Source of the DNA: Codonopsis lanceolata
Lineage: Eukaryota > Streptophyta > Magnoliopsida > Asterales > Campanulaceae
Length of the DNA stretch: 64,000 nt
Direction of reading: 5' to 3'
NCBI GenBank assembly: GCA_013146195.2
Contig: CM028379.1
Span: forward strand, 110,788,168 to 110,852,167
Positions 20,281 through 31,790 of the stretch are shown one piece after another (within the stretch, counting starts at the first letter, position 1; each line of letters opens with the position of its first letter). The translations under genes were made by a program, and so were the position numbers. The notes under the pieces were generated by a model. The model was not told the DNA's origin and did no database searches. It saw nothing but the letters and a program-made list of their open reading frames with translations.

Positions 20281-22232
20281 TCAAAAGCTCGAGCACTTCT
20301 TAACCTTGTATCGATAGAAAATCTTCTTCTTCTTGCTTGACGAATTCTGAATCGTAAGCACAATTTTCCCCGGTTCATTAGCCCTAAACGTGTTCCGAAC
20401 TGGCCCTTCATTCGAGCCTATCTTCTTACCCTTCTGAACAATAATGGTATATGAACTCTCGTCGGTAGGAACAAATTCCTCCTTGTAGTTCACCTCCCAA
20501 CCTAGTACACTCAAATCCCATATGAATGTTGTTCCGGCCTGTCGTTGTTGATCAACAAACAACATAGTTATTAGAATTTTACGATACCATACAAAAAGAG
20601 TTATCAGTATCCTCCAATACAACAAAAAATGATTCTCTAATACCTCGGGTGCAGATATTTCAATGGTTTCGGTTGATCCAGCCTTGAGAACAGCTTCTGA
20701 AACTCCATCTTCAGATGAGAACTCATAATCATTCTCCTTCTTTAAGCCACCATACTGAATGGGGATTTCTTGAATTGGGATATACCTGTTTTAATTAAAC
20801 ATTTTCAATCAACTCTTTGTCGTCTTAGACATGTGGGAAAACAACTCTGCGAATTCCAGAAAAGATGTCCCGTGTTTCCTACAAATTATGCGTTTTATGA
20901 TTTTGAAAAAAAAAATATATATATACGTACTTGAGAAGGGTCTCGGTGACCTTAGCCCGACGAACAACTAGAAATTTGCTCTTAGTTCTCTGAGTTAAGA
21001 AAGGAGACAAGAGAGCATGGAATGCATAGTACCAGAAAGGCACATTGATGAATATCTGCAATTCAAAAACAACCCTCACAATTAAATGTCAGCTGCATAT
21101 GTTTAGATGTATAGAACCCGAATTGAAATAAATCGAAGAAATAATAAGAGTTTTACGTTTCTCGCAACGAATTCTGGATAGTTGTCTTGGAGAAGTGCGA
21201 CGGCTTGCTTGGTGGCAACTCGAACCTCCTTTTTCGATGGTCCCGGGGAATTCTTGAGGTCATTGATCTGAAGCAATGAATTAACTCCACCAGCAGTGAA
21301 CTCGAGTTTCTGAATTCCCTTCTCCATCAACTGGAACCTCCATCTCAAGAACTGCCCACGTTTCTCCTCTGTCCCAAATGTTTTTTCGTAGAGGTTTGAT
21401 TGTCCAAAGCCCCGAAAATGTTGTAACAAATGGGATGACCTTCGCGATCAATGCCACTCATGTATGCAGCCGAGGCTAAATCACTGCAGCCCAAATCCTC
21501 GTCCAGAATAGAGTCGATCTTCAATTCTTTCCTCCATTGAAGTGTCTTTCTTAGCATCTCGAAAGCCTCGTTCACCTTGAAATCCCTAGCCCTCAGGAAT
21601 TTCAAGAGTACAATGTCTGTGCTCTCGGCTCCCTTACTAGGCAAAAGGGGTACTCCCCAGATAGAGATATCCTTATCGACTTCAACACATTCTTCTACTG
21701 CCTCTTTTCCCTCTTCAATTGTCACTGCATCATCAACCTTTTCTTCTGTAGCTGCCTCATCGGATTTCTTCTTCTCTTCCTCGACCTCTGGAATTAAACT
21801 CTCCTCCTTCTTGGGCTCATCGGATTTCTTCTCTTCCTCAGCCTCTAGAGTAGAATTCTCCTCCTTTACAGGCTCATCCGACTTCTTCTCTTCCTCAGCA
21901 GCATCTGAACTAGAACTCTCCTCCTTTGCTTTCTCCTCTGTCTTTGATGGTTTTGCAGCCTCTTTTTTAGCCTCTTCTTTCTTGAACAAACTGTTTCCGA
22001 GAATGGCTTCTTCAAGCTTTGCTTTGAGCTCGTTCAAAGCCTTCTTCTCGTGCTCTTTCAGATCGGAGGGGAAGCTGCTCTCTTCCCTGTAGGAAGAGCT
22101 CTTCTCAACAATTTTGAGATCTGCTTCATCCGCAACTTTCTGGGTTTCTTCAACCACCTTCAATGGCTCTTCTTGGGGAACAACAGTTTCTTTAGCAACC
22201 TCCGTTGATTCAATCTTAACCTCAACAGTCAT
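20281..22232 (-). CDS. Patellin (SEC14-GOLD phosphoinositide-binding protein), frameshifted exon 1
   Basis: Patellins bind phosphoinositides and act in membrane trafficking, notably at the cell plate. Four coding exons: 22232-21157, 21055-20931, 20785-20644 and 20538-20281 (TGA), all with GT-AG borders; phases agree except for exon 1. Residues 1-195 are an acidic Glu/Lys/Ser-rich tail. From about 200 comes the CRAL-TRIO N-terminal part (LLKFLRARDFKVNEAFEMLR), then SEC14 (INVPFWYYAFHALLSPFL, TKSKF, KVTETLLKY). The last exon is the GOLD domain (TFIWDLSVLGWEVNYKEEF, YTIIVQKGKKIG). The expected product is about 533 aa, in the usual patellin range. Oddity: exon 1 is 1076 nt, one short of a whole number of codons. 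The SEC14 reading changes frame at about 21394-21398, in an A run on the coding strand. So either this is a recent pseudogene or one base is missing from the assembly. Family sure; which patellin is not. Confidence 0.93.
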
Positions 22233-22273
22233 GGTGAATTTTTTGCAAAACACAACAAGCAAATCTTTGCACC

Positions 22274-22474
22274 CTGCAATTCGGAGAAATTAGAATCAAT
22301 TTAAGAAAAGTAAATCCCAAATTAAAACAGTAACGTTAATCTACACAACCAAAACAAATTGTGGGTTATATTTGTCAAACCTTATCAATAGTTGTCAATG
22401 AATTTTGTGCACAAAATATAAATATAAAAATTTTGAGCACAAAATTCGATATTAATACAAAATAATCAACTAAC
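22274..22474 (-). other. Predicted 5' UTR intron of the patellin gene
   Basis: On the minus strand a donor AAG/GTTAGT begins at 22474 and an acceptor TTGCAG ends at 22274, 42 nt upstream of the ATG. The upstream leader is CT/GA-rich. Introns in the 5' UTR are common in plant housekeeping genes. The prediction rests on splice-site sequence only. Confidence 0.5.
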
Positions 22475-22562
22475 CTTCTCTCTGACTTGATTTCACAAAT
22501 GCTCCCCCTCTGTTCTTCTTGTATTTGAGTTGAATGGTGTGTGAGAAAGGTGTGAGCAACGG

Positions 22563-22569
22563 TTATATA
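22563..22569 (-). promoter_or_regulatory. TATA box of the patellin gene
   Basis: TATATAA on the minus strand, about 90 nt upstream of the predicted 5' UTR donor, a reasonable distance for a short first exon. Confidence 0.5.
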
Positions 22570-22904
22570 CTTTTTTGAAATTGGAGAAGGTGGGGCCGAC
22601 AACGGTCACCTACCTGGTGCCACCGCAAATTAGGAGCCGTTAAGATTCTTTCGCCGAGAGTTGTGCTAGCCTGGAGTCCAGCAAACTTTGGCTAGTCGCA
22701 AATCATTGTAAGTGGGGCCCGCTCTATATACGTTTTTCTTGTGTATGTATAGTTTCCATCTGTTCCACTCTTGTCATATACTCATTGGCAGCACACCTGA
22801 GTTGTTGTTATTCCTTCTCAACATGGATATAGAAGTCTGATTTGTTCTTGTTTGACCAAATGGAACCCTTGTTTTTATTTATTTACCGCAAAACCCCTCT
22901 TTGC

Positions 22905-23035
22905 GTCACCCAATTTTTAAAAAACTTACAATGCGGTCATCGAAAATTTAAAATTTTCATCTGGTCACAGTACAAATGTTAAGCTGCAAATTAACCTATT
23001 TTTTGGACGGACGTTAGATTTATCTATTTTCTTTT
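22905..23035 (+). mobile_element. Lone MULE terminal repeat
   Basis: About 130 bp matching, with divergence, the left TIR of the MULE at 14099: GTCACCCAA, ACTTACAATG, GGTCATCGAAA and TTTTTTGGACGGACGTTAG appear in the same order. No second end was found downstream. It lies about 340 bp upstream of the patellin TATA box, so it is a possible promoter-proximal remnant. Confidence 0.65.
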
Positions 23036-23859
23036 GAAAATCTAAAAAAAGTAGAATATATGTCTTTGGATCTTAAAATTCCCGTAAATTTCCTCCATCA
23101 AACAAACCAACCAAAACCCATATCTAAAGATGACAATATAGATGACGTTGAACGCCATGGTCAAGCCGGACGAAACCGAACCGGTGAGAGAGAATGAACA
23201 GTGGGGTACATGGGAAGAACTTTTGCTTGCCTGTGTCGTCAACTGGTATGTCACCACGAGCTAGGTCTCCGTCGTTGTTGAAATACGAAAACGACCTGTT
23301 GTTGTTCGAGCTGTTGCTTGAAGATACTCAGATCTAAGATTTAAAACTCAGATCTAGGTTACTTGATTAGAGAGATAAAATCCAGATTTGGTGTGAGTGC
23401 CCCGTTTCGTATGCACTCGTTACTGAAAAACGAATGGTTTCAAAACTTTGAGTACATGGAATACGCCCGGGTTCGTTATGGACTCGAAAAATGTTTAATA
23501 GAATCGCCATCTCTATATTATGGATTAAAAAGAGAAAAACGAAAAAATACAAGAATATAAGGGTTCAGAAGCTAAGTTACGAGTTAGAAAGAAGTTAGAC
23601 ACTCAACTCGCTCTTTCGGTCTCAAAATAAGTTTTTAGCTAAAAAAACTTGCAACAGCTACATTTTAAAGTTGCAATAAAAGCGTATATAAATTAAACTA
23701 TAATAACGATTTATTTTGTAGCTATTTATAAGGAAAAATTAAACCAACATAACAACTTATTTTATATTATTTAGGCTAAAAATAAATGTGACTTTGGTAC
23801 CTACCTCTTGAAGCGTGAGAGTTTATACCTGGTACAACTTTACTTAGGCAGGATTTCAG

Positions 23860-24258
23860 GTGTGCTTCCTTTGTGAGAATTACGGAGAGAAATTTACAGA
23901 GCGTTGTAAAGCTGCCAAAATCACTTTTTCCCTTCAGGCTGAGTGGTTCTCCCTAAACACTTATACCCACCGCCCAAATGAAAACTTAGTTACCCAATTA
24001 GGTTCTCGCCCTGAGCACCGGCTTAAAAAAACCATCAACACAGCCGTTGCACCGCTGAAATTCAGACACGACATAAGCCAAAATCAACAAAACCAAACAG
24101 TCACGCTGGCCGGTTTCAGACATGACAATCAACAAATTCAGCAGTTACGCCACCCTAAAATCGGCGTGAAAAGGAACAAAAACAAGCAGTTACGCTGCCC
24201 AAATTTCAATAACAATAACAACAAACAACAACAACAAAAAAAGACTTTCTCTCTCTGA
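23860..24258 (+). other. Central spacer of the inverted repeat, with an open frame
   Basis: A 132-codon open frame, Gln/Asn/Lys-rich, with internal repeats of a unit like CAGTTACGCTG (about 24050-24200) and a CAACAA run. The repeats and composition suggest it is non-coding. It is the loop between the two LTR arms. Confidence 0.3.
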
Positions 24259-24508
24259 GAGGATAGAACGAGCACACCCGAAAATCTGCCTAAATAAAGT
24301 TATCCCTGGTATAAACCCACCATACTTCAAGAGGTAGGTACCAAAAAGTTATTTTCATTTCTAGTTAAAAATAATACAAAAATAAGTCGTTATACTGGTA
24401 GAATTTTTATTACAAATAGCTATAAAATAAGTTGTTATTATAGTCTAAATTTCATATATTTCCGTTGCGACTTTAAAATGTAGTTGTTGCAAAAAAAAAA
24501 AAAAATTT

Positions 24509-24530
24509 ATCACACACACACACACTCACA

Positions 24531-24593
<63 letters not shown>
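24509..24593. repeat. (CA)n-(TA)n microsatellite
   Basis: CACACA run followed directly by TATATA, inside the right LTR arm. Confidence 0.95.
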
Positions 24594-24880
24594 GTTGTAT
24601 TTAGATTAAATATATAAAAAGAACATATTTAGCTTAAAAACCAATTTTGAGATCGAAAGGGCGAGTTGGGTGCCTAACCCCTTCCTTACTCATAACTTAG
24701 CCTCCGAACCCTTACTTTATGGTATATTTGGTTTTTCTTTATTTAATCCATAAAATAGAGTTGACGACTTTGTTAAATATTTTTGAGTTCACAACGAGGC
24801 CGGACGTATTCCACGTGCTCGAAGTTTTGAAACTGCCCGCTTTTCAATAGCGAGACAGGTGCGAAACGGGGCACTTATAG

Positions 24881-24898
24881 TGGTGACTCTACTTGGGA
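24881..24898 (+). other. Primer-binding site, tRNA-Arg type, of a Tat/Ogre element
   Basis: TGGTGACTCTACTTGGGA closely matches the TGGCGACTCCGCTGGGGA type of site used by Tat/Ogre gypsy elements. It lies just after the LTR-like right arm. Confidence 0.65.
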
Positions 24899-24959
24899 GA
24901 TTGTTTTTTTAATTTTTAAAATAAAAAAAACGGAGGGCTAGACTCATTTTCTTTTTTGC

Positions 24960-24960
<1 letters not shown>

Positions 24961-25026
<66 letters not shown>
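24961..25026. repeat. (TA)n microsatellite
   Basis: TA run of about 66 bp in the Tat/Ogre leader. Confidence 0.95.
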
Positions 25027-25028
<2 letters not shown>

Positions 25029-26970
25029 GCTTATTATGGTTTTTTTGTTATATATGTTTTTATTTATTTATTTACAATTTAAATATTGCATTTATATATG
25101 TGTGTATATATGTGCGTGTGTGATCTGGAAATCTTGCAGCAGATTCAATTTGGTACCGGTGAGATCCGAAAAAGAAAAGAAATAAGAAAGCATGAGCAAT
25201 TTTTATGTTCATTTATTATGATGCCTGTTGGAAATGTAAATATTCTTTCATTCTGTTATTTTTTTCTTTTTAAGATTATGACCAAATGTAATTAATAGAA
25301 ACATATATATTTCCTGTTTTTCTTTCTATTTATTGATCTGAATGGTTGTCTCACATGCTCGCTCCGTCCTTTTGGAAATTCAAACTGATCAGCCGAGATA
25401 ATCAACAAATAAACAAAAAGACAGGCCAAATTTACTGCTTTATATCTGTAAAAGAAAAAAAAGTTGACCGATTTATAGTTAACTCACACGCGTGCATTCA
25501 TGTAGAAATATTCCGACTGTTATCCTTTAACCCGATAAACACGCCCGGGTATCCATGATCTTGAAAAAGAACTACGGAAACTTAGGCTGAAATTATCACA
25601 CCTTGCACCTTTTAAGGAAGGGCCAATTGGGTGAAGTCATCCTAACCCCGCATCAGCTAACGTTAAAAGCATATATATCTTCTAGGACACTTCATGGACT
25701 GATTAGTTTTTATACATCAAAGTTAGTAACCAATCCCTTGTGCAAAGAAAAAAAAAGAGATATTCGAATAAAATGAAAAAAAATTGCACTAGGAATTGAT
25801 TAAAAACTTTGATGGTATTTCTGAGACCATTTGAATGATGGATCCTAGAAAGAGTATAGATCCTTCGCTTGAGATTTGTGCAATTTTAGGAAGTCGAAAG
25901 TCAGGTGGAATACGACGGTTCTATACTCTGGAGAAAGAATCCATTTGTAATACCCCGATTTCCGGTTAGCTTGAATTACGTGCAATGTTCGCATTTCTTC
26001 CTTGGTGGATTGCTTGTTTGGTTTGTGAAAGAGTCTAGATGTGTATGAGATATCACATTAAGATGAAAAATACTATTAAGAGATGCCCTATAGTTGTTGA
26101 CTTGCTAAAGTCACAAGTCGTAACTCGACGATAGTCAGAATGCGACGCGATTGAGAGATCGCTTACGTTTTGTGTTCCTGAGCTCGATTTGGTCCTATAT
26201 CTTTATATGATGATTGATTACCATGTTTAGATGTGTTATACTTCTAGTTGGATGCATTCCCTAAGTCTTGTGATGTTTTGACGCTTCGAGGATAACATTC
26301 GTCCTTATCGCGTAGTACGAGATTGAGCCGTGTGATCGTCTCGACTTTCGGGAGTTCTTTTCTCCTATCTGTTGTTTAACATCTGAGAAACATTCAAGCC
26401 TATTCAATTACCTTTTGACTTGTTTATAGTCATGTGTTCTTACCCGTCGGTTTGTGGTTTTGATTCGTCGTTTCGTTAGCGAGTTGTTGTACCTTGCTTC
26501 GGTTTCGCTCTGAGTTCTTTCGTGAGTTGTTTGTGGGAGTCTAGACCTACTTTGAAAGTGGTTTGAGACTTGTTTTGGTTTACCTAAGTGTTTGAGGTCA
26601 TTAAGGGTTGAATTATAGGCTATTTTGAAGCTTCAAGGCTTGCGGTTGCATGCAGGAAAGACCTTACCTCCACGAGTCAACAGAAGAACTCACCAAGTGT
26701 TGGAATAGTGTGAAGCGCATACATGGTTGGCATACCATGCGACCGCATTGTCCTTCGAACAGCTTGGTCCCCGTCTTGATTTTTTGATGTGTATTTCCTA
26801 TCCTACCCTTACTAAACCCTCTCTAAACCTTTCCTAACCTCCATACTTAGTCCTAATCATGTCCTAACACTCTTGGGTAGTTAATTAAGGTTGGATTAGT
26901 GGTTGATTACGTCTAATCTTCACTAAATGTACAAAGGAAATTCCTATTGTGCCCTTTTTATTTGTGGAGG

Positions 26971-26978
26971 TATAAATA
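26971..26978 (+). promoter_or_regulatory. TATA box of the family A solo LTR
   Basis: TATAAATA about 1.0 kb into the LTR. The same position has TATATAAA at 44165 and TATATATA-type boxes in the other A copies, and families B and C have equivalents at 40601 and about 61988. Confidence 0.6.
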
Positions 26979-28395
26979 CCCAAAGCCATTAAGGAATGCA
27001 ACAAATTCCCTCATTTCATCCCTTCTTCTTCATATGTATTGAGAGAGAGAGAGAGAGAGATAGAGAGAGTGGGAGTCAATGGAAGCTTTGAGCCCTAGCT
27101 CTTCTTCTTCCAATCCATGAAGATCCGACCGTTGGATTGCTTTCAAACTTTGGATTCTTGAAGCCCTCGACCAGTAGAACAACTTCACCGATCCGATTTT
27201 GATTCCTTGGAGTTTTCATTCAACCTAGGTAAGCTACTACAATCCTTCTCTTATGGATTTTGTGCTCATTGACCCTAAGGAAAACAAAGGGCTTGCTATT
27301 TGAGGTCAATGAGTACACATGTATGCTATGTTTGATTTTATTTTGAGTTTTGAAAAGTGAACTTGCTAGAAGCATGAGTAGGTTGATTTCCATGTTTAAT
27401 GAAGTGTATTATTAAGCTTCATTTTGTAAGTTTCGACTTTGAGAATGGTGGTTTTATAATTCCCTTGAAATCTAGGGTTTGACATGATGCCTATGTAGTA
27501 AATGGTGTTATTGGTGATATGAATGATTTTGGGGTTCCTATTGGTTATTTATGAATTATTGGAATCACATATGGATATATGTTTAAGGTTGGAAGTATGC
27601 TTGGCGAGCCCCTATTTTTGGTTGTGAACTTGATAAATGAATTATCACTATGGATTACATGAGTAAAATGTAATGTTTGACTTTCATGGATTGAGTTGAC
27701 TTTCATGTATATAAGAGTATGTTGTTCAACTCTAATTCATGAATTTAAGGTTGTGAGCATGCTAGATGAATTTACATCTTGGTTATGAGCATGCTAGATG
27801 AATTTACATCTTGGTTATGAATTACATCTTGTTTAGATAAATAGCTATTTTATGTGAAAAGATGCTAGATTAAATGCTATCTTGAGATGCATGCTTGAAA
27901 GGTAATGATTGACTCTAAATGTTAAGTGTTGATTTATGAACCATGTTTGGGATTTTGGTTGGGAAGGAATGGATTATTTTTGGTTACACAATGTTGTTAA
28001 CCTTGAGAACTTAGCCATGAATATTAACTAATGAATAATAGGAAGGTTATGCCACAAATAGCTTCTATGCCTTCGGATTTGGAAAGAGTAGAAATGACTC
28101 AGCGGAGTCGATTATGAGACTAATATGAACATAAAGAATTACATATTGAGATCCTACAGAATTTGGGGTAGTTATGATAGAGGTTAAGCCTCCGAGCGTT
28201 TTCAAGTGTATAAAGAACACTTGGGTATTAGAGACTTGATATTATTGCTCTAATGTGTTTATGTGTTAGTTAGCATATAAATACGTAACTATGTGATTTA
28301 AAAGTAAATATCTACTTGATTGGATTAGTGTGCTATGTTGTACTTTTCCTTTGGTTGAGCATGTGAGTATATATTACATGTGCTTGTGTTTGAGT

Positions 28396-28461
28396 TTGTA
28401 TGCTTTCTTTCATTTTAATAAAATCTCGCAGGGTGCCGTCCCTGCTTCCTTAAAAAAAAAA
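28396..28461 (+). mobile_element. 66-bp LINE 3' end inserted in the solo LTR
   Basis: The other family A copies are continuous here (GTTTGAGTCCARCTGG). This copy carries an extra segment ending CAGGGTGCCGTCCCTGCTTC, then TTAAAAAAAAAA. The same 3' end with poly(A) closes the LINE at 53702-55818 (CAGGGTGCCGCCCCTGCTTC). So this is an extremely 5'-truncated insertion from the same LINE family. The target duplication is at most about 3 bp (AGT). Confidence 0.85.
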
Positions 28462-28500
28462 GTCCAGCTGGTGTCGTTTTGGGTTGAGTCTTTAGCGGGA

Positions 28501-28548
28501 CGATGCATTGTCTTCACGAATTATGGGATTTGTGATCGCAATGGATCA
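28501..28548 (+). promoter_or_regulatory. Conserved 48-nt stem-loop, family A solo LTR
   Basis: Outer stem CGATGCATTG / CAATGGATCA and inner stem TCACGAAT / ATTTGTGA (one G-T wobble) around a TATGGG loop. The 48-nt length is identical in all six LTR copies. Confidence 0.7.
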
Positions 28549-30339
28549 CCGTGCCAAGTTGCACACACCCCTCCATCGATGGCCACGGTGGGGAAGTAGC
28601 TGATCATTGCTAGAGTAATACACCTACCTTTGATAGCTATGGAACTCAAGTGGGTGATTGTCTTGTGGACGTCGATACCACGAAAGAGATATCAAGGACA
28701 CATATGGTTGCACGTGATTTGCAGGAGCTACACGGCGGATGCAGAAAAGGAATCATCTTCTCTCTTATGTGGTTTATTATACTAGAACTTATATGAATTG
28801 TTGTGCTACGTGGTTAATTATATGATTTACATGAGATGATGATTACTTGATGAAATGTTATAATAGAAATATAACATGTTCATGAAATGATGGTTTTTAT
28901 GATATGATGTTATACTAGAAATATAACATGCTATCCATGATCAGAATGGAAACAATAGTCTTTAATATAAAAATTATTATATTAGTTATGCTAAATGATG
29001 AGGTATGAGACTCATGGTAGAATCTGGGTTATGTGGATGGTGGTTTGATGATAGGTTAAGATGTGTAAATAACATGCTACACATATTGGAATTGAGAATC
29101 ATATTCTAATTGATATGGATTACTTTATGATAATTTATGTAGAATATGTTCTACGTGACTATGGATCAAATTTGGTTTATGATGAGGATTATACCATGAA
29201 ATAATATATTATGAGTATGACATGAGATGTACATTTTTATTTGAGCATAATGCCATGCCATGACATTGCATCTTTAGTAGCTTACTAAGTCTTTATGACT
29301 TACTCTGTTTACTTTGTTTTCCTTAGATTCGAGCCAAGCTAGTGATTTGAAGGAATCCACCGAGTCTACGATAGAAGTGTGATTCTTGTGAAGGTTGCTA
29401 CTATTATTATTTTGTAGCCTTGGTTTTTGGAAAGGACGTTTGGGAAGTGAAGTTATATAGACTTCATTATGGGTAGTAAGACTTGTGGATATTTACTTGA
29501 TATTTGTACTTATTAAATTATTAGTACTTGGTCTTTTGTGAGCCGACAAATGTTAGTCGAGTCATGTTTATTTAATTACATAATTATTCCATCTCGAGTT
29601 TGCTTATATTGTTGGTTGTGTTGTACTCCGACATGTTTAGTCGTAGAGTGTGTAGAATAGAGTTGTAGACTTAGTTTAGTGTTGGGTTCCGGCTGTAACG
29701 TCGCCGATAACTTGGATATATTATCGTTTATAAATTGTAACAGGTGGTTTTCTTGTACGTGCCCAATGTTGCGTCACGTACTTTGAATTTTTAGGCCGAG
29801 AGATTTACTATCTCTTTGGTTGTTTTGTATTTCGGAGCTTGTTAGCTTGGGCTCCATTATGTCATTCGCTTCCGCATTTGTTGAGTCGTTGGCATATCGT
29901 TGTTATAGCCTTACCCTTTGCTTGTTAATTGTGTGTTCTGACGGCACAACCTTAGGGTCTCGTATCGGGATCTGGGTCGGGTCGTCACACCATTATTTCA
30001 GGAAAAGTCCCAGACTGTCAAAACGAAGCAGATGCTTGTCTAATCAATTTTAGGAATAAATAAACAAAGTTAATTATAAAAGCACATTGTACTTAAACCA
30101 AAGTTCCTGTAACCTTGCCTTCTGATACCTTCAACCCTATTTCTCATAAACCTGACCCGAATTTGGAAAGGGAGAGATAGAACTAGTCATCAGTTGATAT
30201 GGGATACAAGTATAAAGGTTAGGTCATAGTATATAAAGATCAATTCAGAAGGTACTGATTTTTGTAGAATGACTGCCGAAAATAAATAGACTTCTACAGG
30301 TACAGAGACAGGGGTCCAGGGTACGATCCTACTCCGGCT

Positions 30340-31155
30340 ATGCAACAGTGGTTAGATCAATATATGGGAGCACATGTCGATCGCCTGATGGGCCACATAA
30401 CAAATCTCATGCAAAGCTTGAGACACAATGTGGAAAGCATCACTTCCCCTACGGTACCACATGAAGTATTAACCTCGAATGCTCCCCCAAACACTAACCC
30501 TTAGGTCCAAAATACCAATCCTCCACTAAATACCAGTGTTCCAATCACCAACCTCCGATCAAATACCTACTTCCAAAGTCCTAGACCTTTCTTCCCAAAT
30601 CAGGGTTACCCTTTCCCAAACACCGGTATGCCTCAAAATTTGGGTGGTATTCCATTTCCCATCACCAATCCGCTTCAGAATAGCCACATATGGATCCCAA
30701 TGGGACAAGTGACGACCTATCTACCATTTAATGATTTTGGTCGTCAAACAGAAGCTACAAATGTCGCACCCCTTTAGAATGCTTACCAAATGCCTCAGCC
30801 AGTTTCAGGAATAAACCTAGCTGCAGAAAATCCCGAAAATATATACAATGCTCCAGCTCCACCCCTCTCAAAGGTGGAAACAGATGTTGAGAACCATAAA
30901 GAATTAATGCTTAATATTCTAAACAAAGGGGAATTCTCTACACGGTTACTGACACTACAACCTTCAGCTATGTTGCCACTGAAATTCAAAATGGTCGATA
31001 TAGAGAAATTTGATGGGACTGGTTGTCCTATCTCCCACCAAAAATCTTACTCTACAGTAATACAGTCAAGGGGAGCTAGCTTCGAGGCTATGTCTTCCAA
31101 TTTTCATCTGCTAGTGGCTTCGTTGGGAGGCCTTTATGCAAACACCTACATTTAG
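30340..31155 (+). pseudogene. Tat/Ogre gag, N-terminal fragment
   Basis: One reading frame from ATG at 30340 is broken by two in-frame TAG stops (near 30502 and 30777). It runs through an Asn/Pro-rich linker into PLKFKMVDIEKFDGTGCP (about 30970-31030). That last block is the start of the Tat/Ogre gag core, normally written like KFKMPEFEKYDGTTCP. The core is cut off shortly afterwards. The frame after 31155 is lost and the next sequence reads in the opposite direction. Confidence 0.7.
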
Positions 31156-31159
31156 GCTT

Positions 31160-31790
31160 GGATGACGGTTGGTCAGAAGAGGGTTTACGTTTAGGGGCTT
31201 GGGTTGGCTGGGGAGAAGATGGTGTTAGTTGAGGTTGGGATGATGAGGTTTGTCCAGCAGAAGTAGATAAGCTGCCAGCACACTTTGCACTACGTCAGCT
31301 AGCCTTCAACTCTTTCCGGATCCATGCTGCTTGAAGCTCTTCCATTTCAGCTTCTTGCCTAGCCTTGGCAGCTTCCTTGGTCTTTGCCATGACCTCAGTC
31401 TCATCTGGTGAGAAACCAGTCTCCTTTCTGGTTCTGGCAGACTTGAAGCGCTTTTTGATATGCTCCGACTCATCTGCCAGTTGTCTTGCTTCTGCAAGAA
31501 TATCTCGGGCAACAGCAGTGCCAGAGGGATTGTTTGCTTGCCTCTTTACTGCTTCCTTGGTAGCACGAACAACTTTCCTGGCAGCATCATATGCTTCCAT
31601 GTCGAAGTGCGTAACCATCATAGGTGTAGGCTAGGTAACCATTTCGGCAGAAATGTTGGAGAGCCCCCTTAGCTGCCTCCGCTTATTTCCGTACTTGAAG
31701 TACTTGGAGAAGAAGGTAGCGGTCAGCTGCTTGTCCTTCCTTACTTTCTTAAGCTCCTTCGGCGCAACAGTAGAGTTGATCTCTGGCGTA
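31160..31790 (-). pseudogene. Unassigned retroelement-like coding remnant
   Basis: A minus-strand reading frame with one in-frame TAG (near 31634). The upstream part reads KELKKVRKDKQLTATFFSKY and the main part (31621-31295) is a charged helical region (ARKVVRATKEAVKRQANN, KEAAKARQEAEMEELQAAW). A Ser/Pro/Gln-rich tail follows. Charged coiled-coil plus low-complexity tail is common in accessory ORFs of plant retroelements, but I do not recognise a specific family. Confidence 0.4.

Larger units (their letters stand above)
23394..24877. repeat. Large inverted repeat made of Tat/Ogre-like LTR sequence
   Basis: The left arm (about 23394-23880) and right arm (about 24265-24877) are inverted copies of each other. 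Both carry, in opposite order, GTGCCCCGTTTCG, CAAAACTT, GGAATACG, AAGGGTTC, CAACTCGC, TTTCGGTCTCAAAAT / ATTTTGAGATCGAAAG, GTAGCTATTT and GGTACCTACCTCTTGAAG. The right arm runs straight into a tRNA-Arg-type PBS, so it is an LTR 3' end in plus orientation. The left arm is the same LTR end reversed and lacks the PBS. About 380 bp of unique sequence sits in the centre. Confidence 0.75.
25946..29989 (+). mobile_element. Family A solo LTR, 4.04 kb
   Basis: Starts TGTAATACCCCGATTTC, ends GGGTCGGGTCGTCACA and is flanked by a perfect 5-bp duplication CCATT (25941-25945 and 29990-29994). It has no internal domain, so it is a solo LTR left by LTR-LTR recombination. It matches the LTRs of the minus-strand gypsy element at 32248-60784. 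Inside are a TATA box (26971-26978), a conserved donor at 27229, the 48-nt stem-loop at 28501 and an acceptor ending at 28724. It sits in the Tat/Ogre leader. Confidence 0.92.
24899..30339 (+). mobile_element. Tat/Ogre leader region, interrupted by a solo LTR
   Basis: Between the PBS and the gag ATG is non-coding leader: 24899-25945 and, after the solo LTR insertion, 29990-30339. Long leaders are typical of Ogre-type elements. It includes a (TA)n run at about 24961-25026. No ORF of interest. Confidence 0.6.

Noticed and set aside
21577..22092. Long Ser/Phe-rich open frame on the plus strand
   Set aside because: It is antisense to the Glu/Lys-rich first exon of the patellin gene; purine bias on the coding strand leaves the other strand open.
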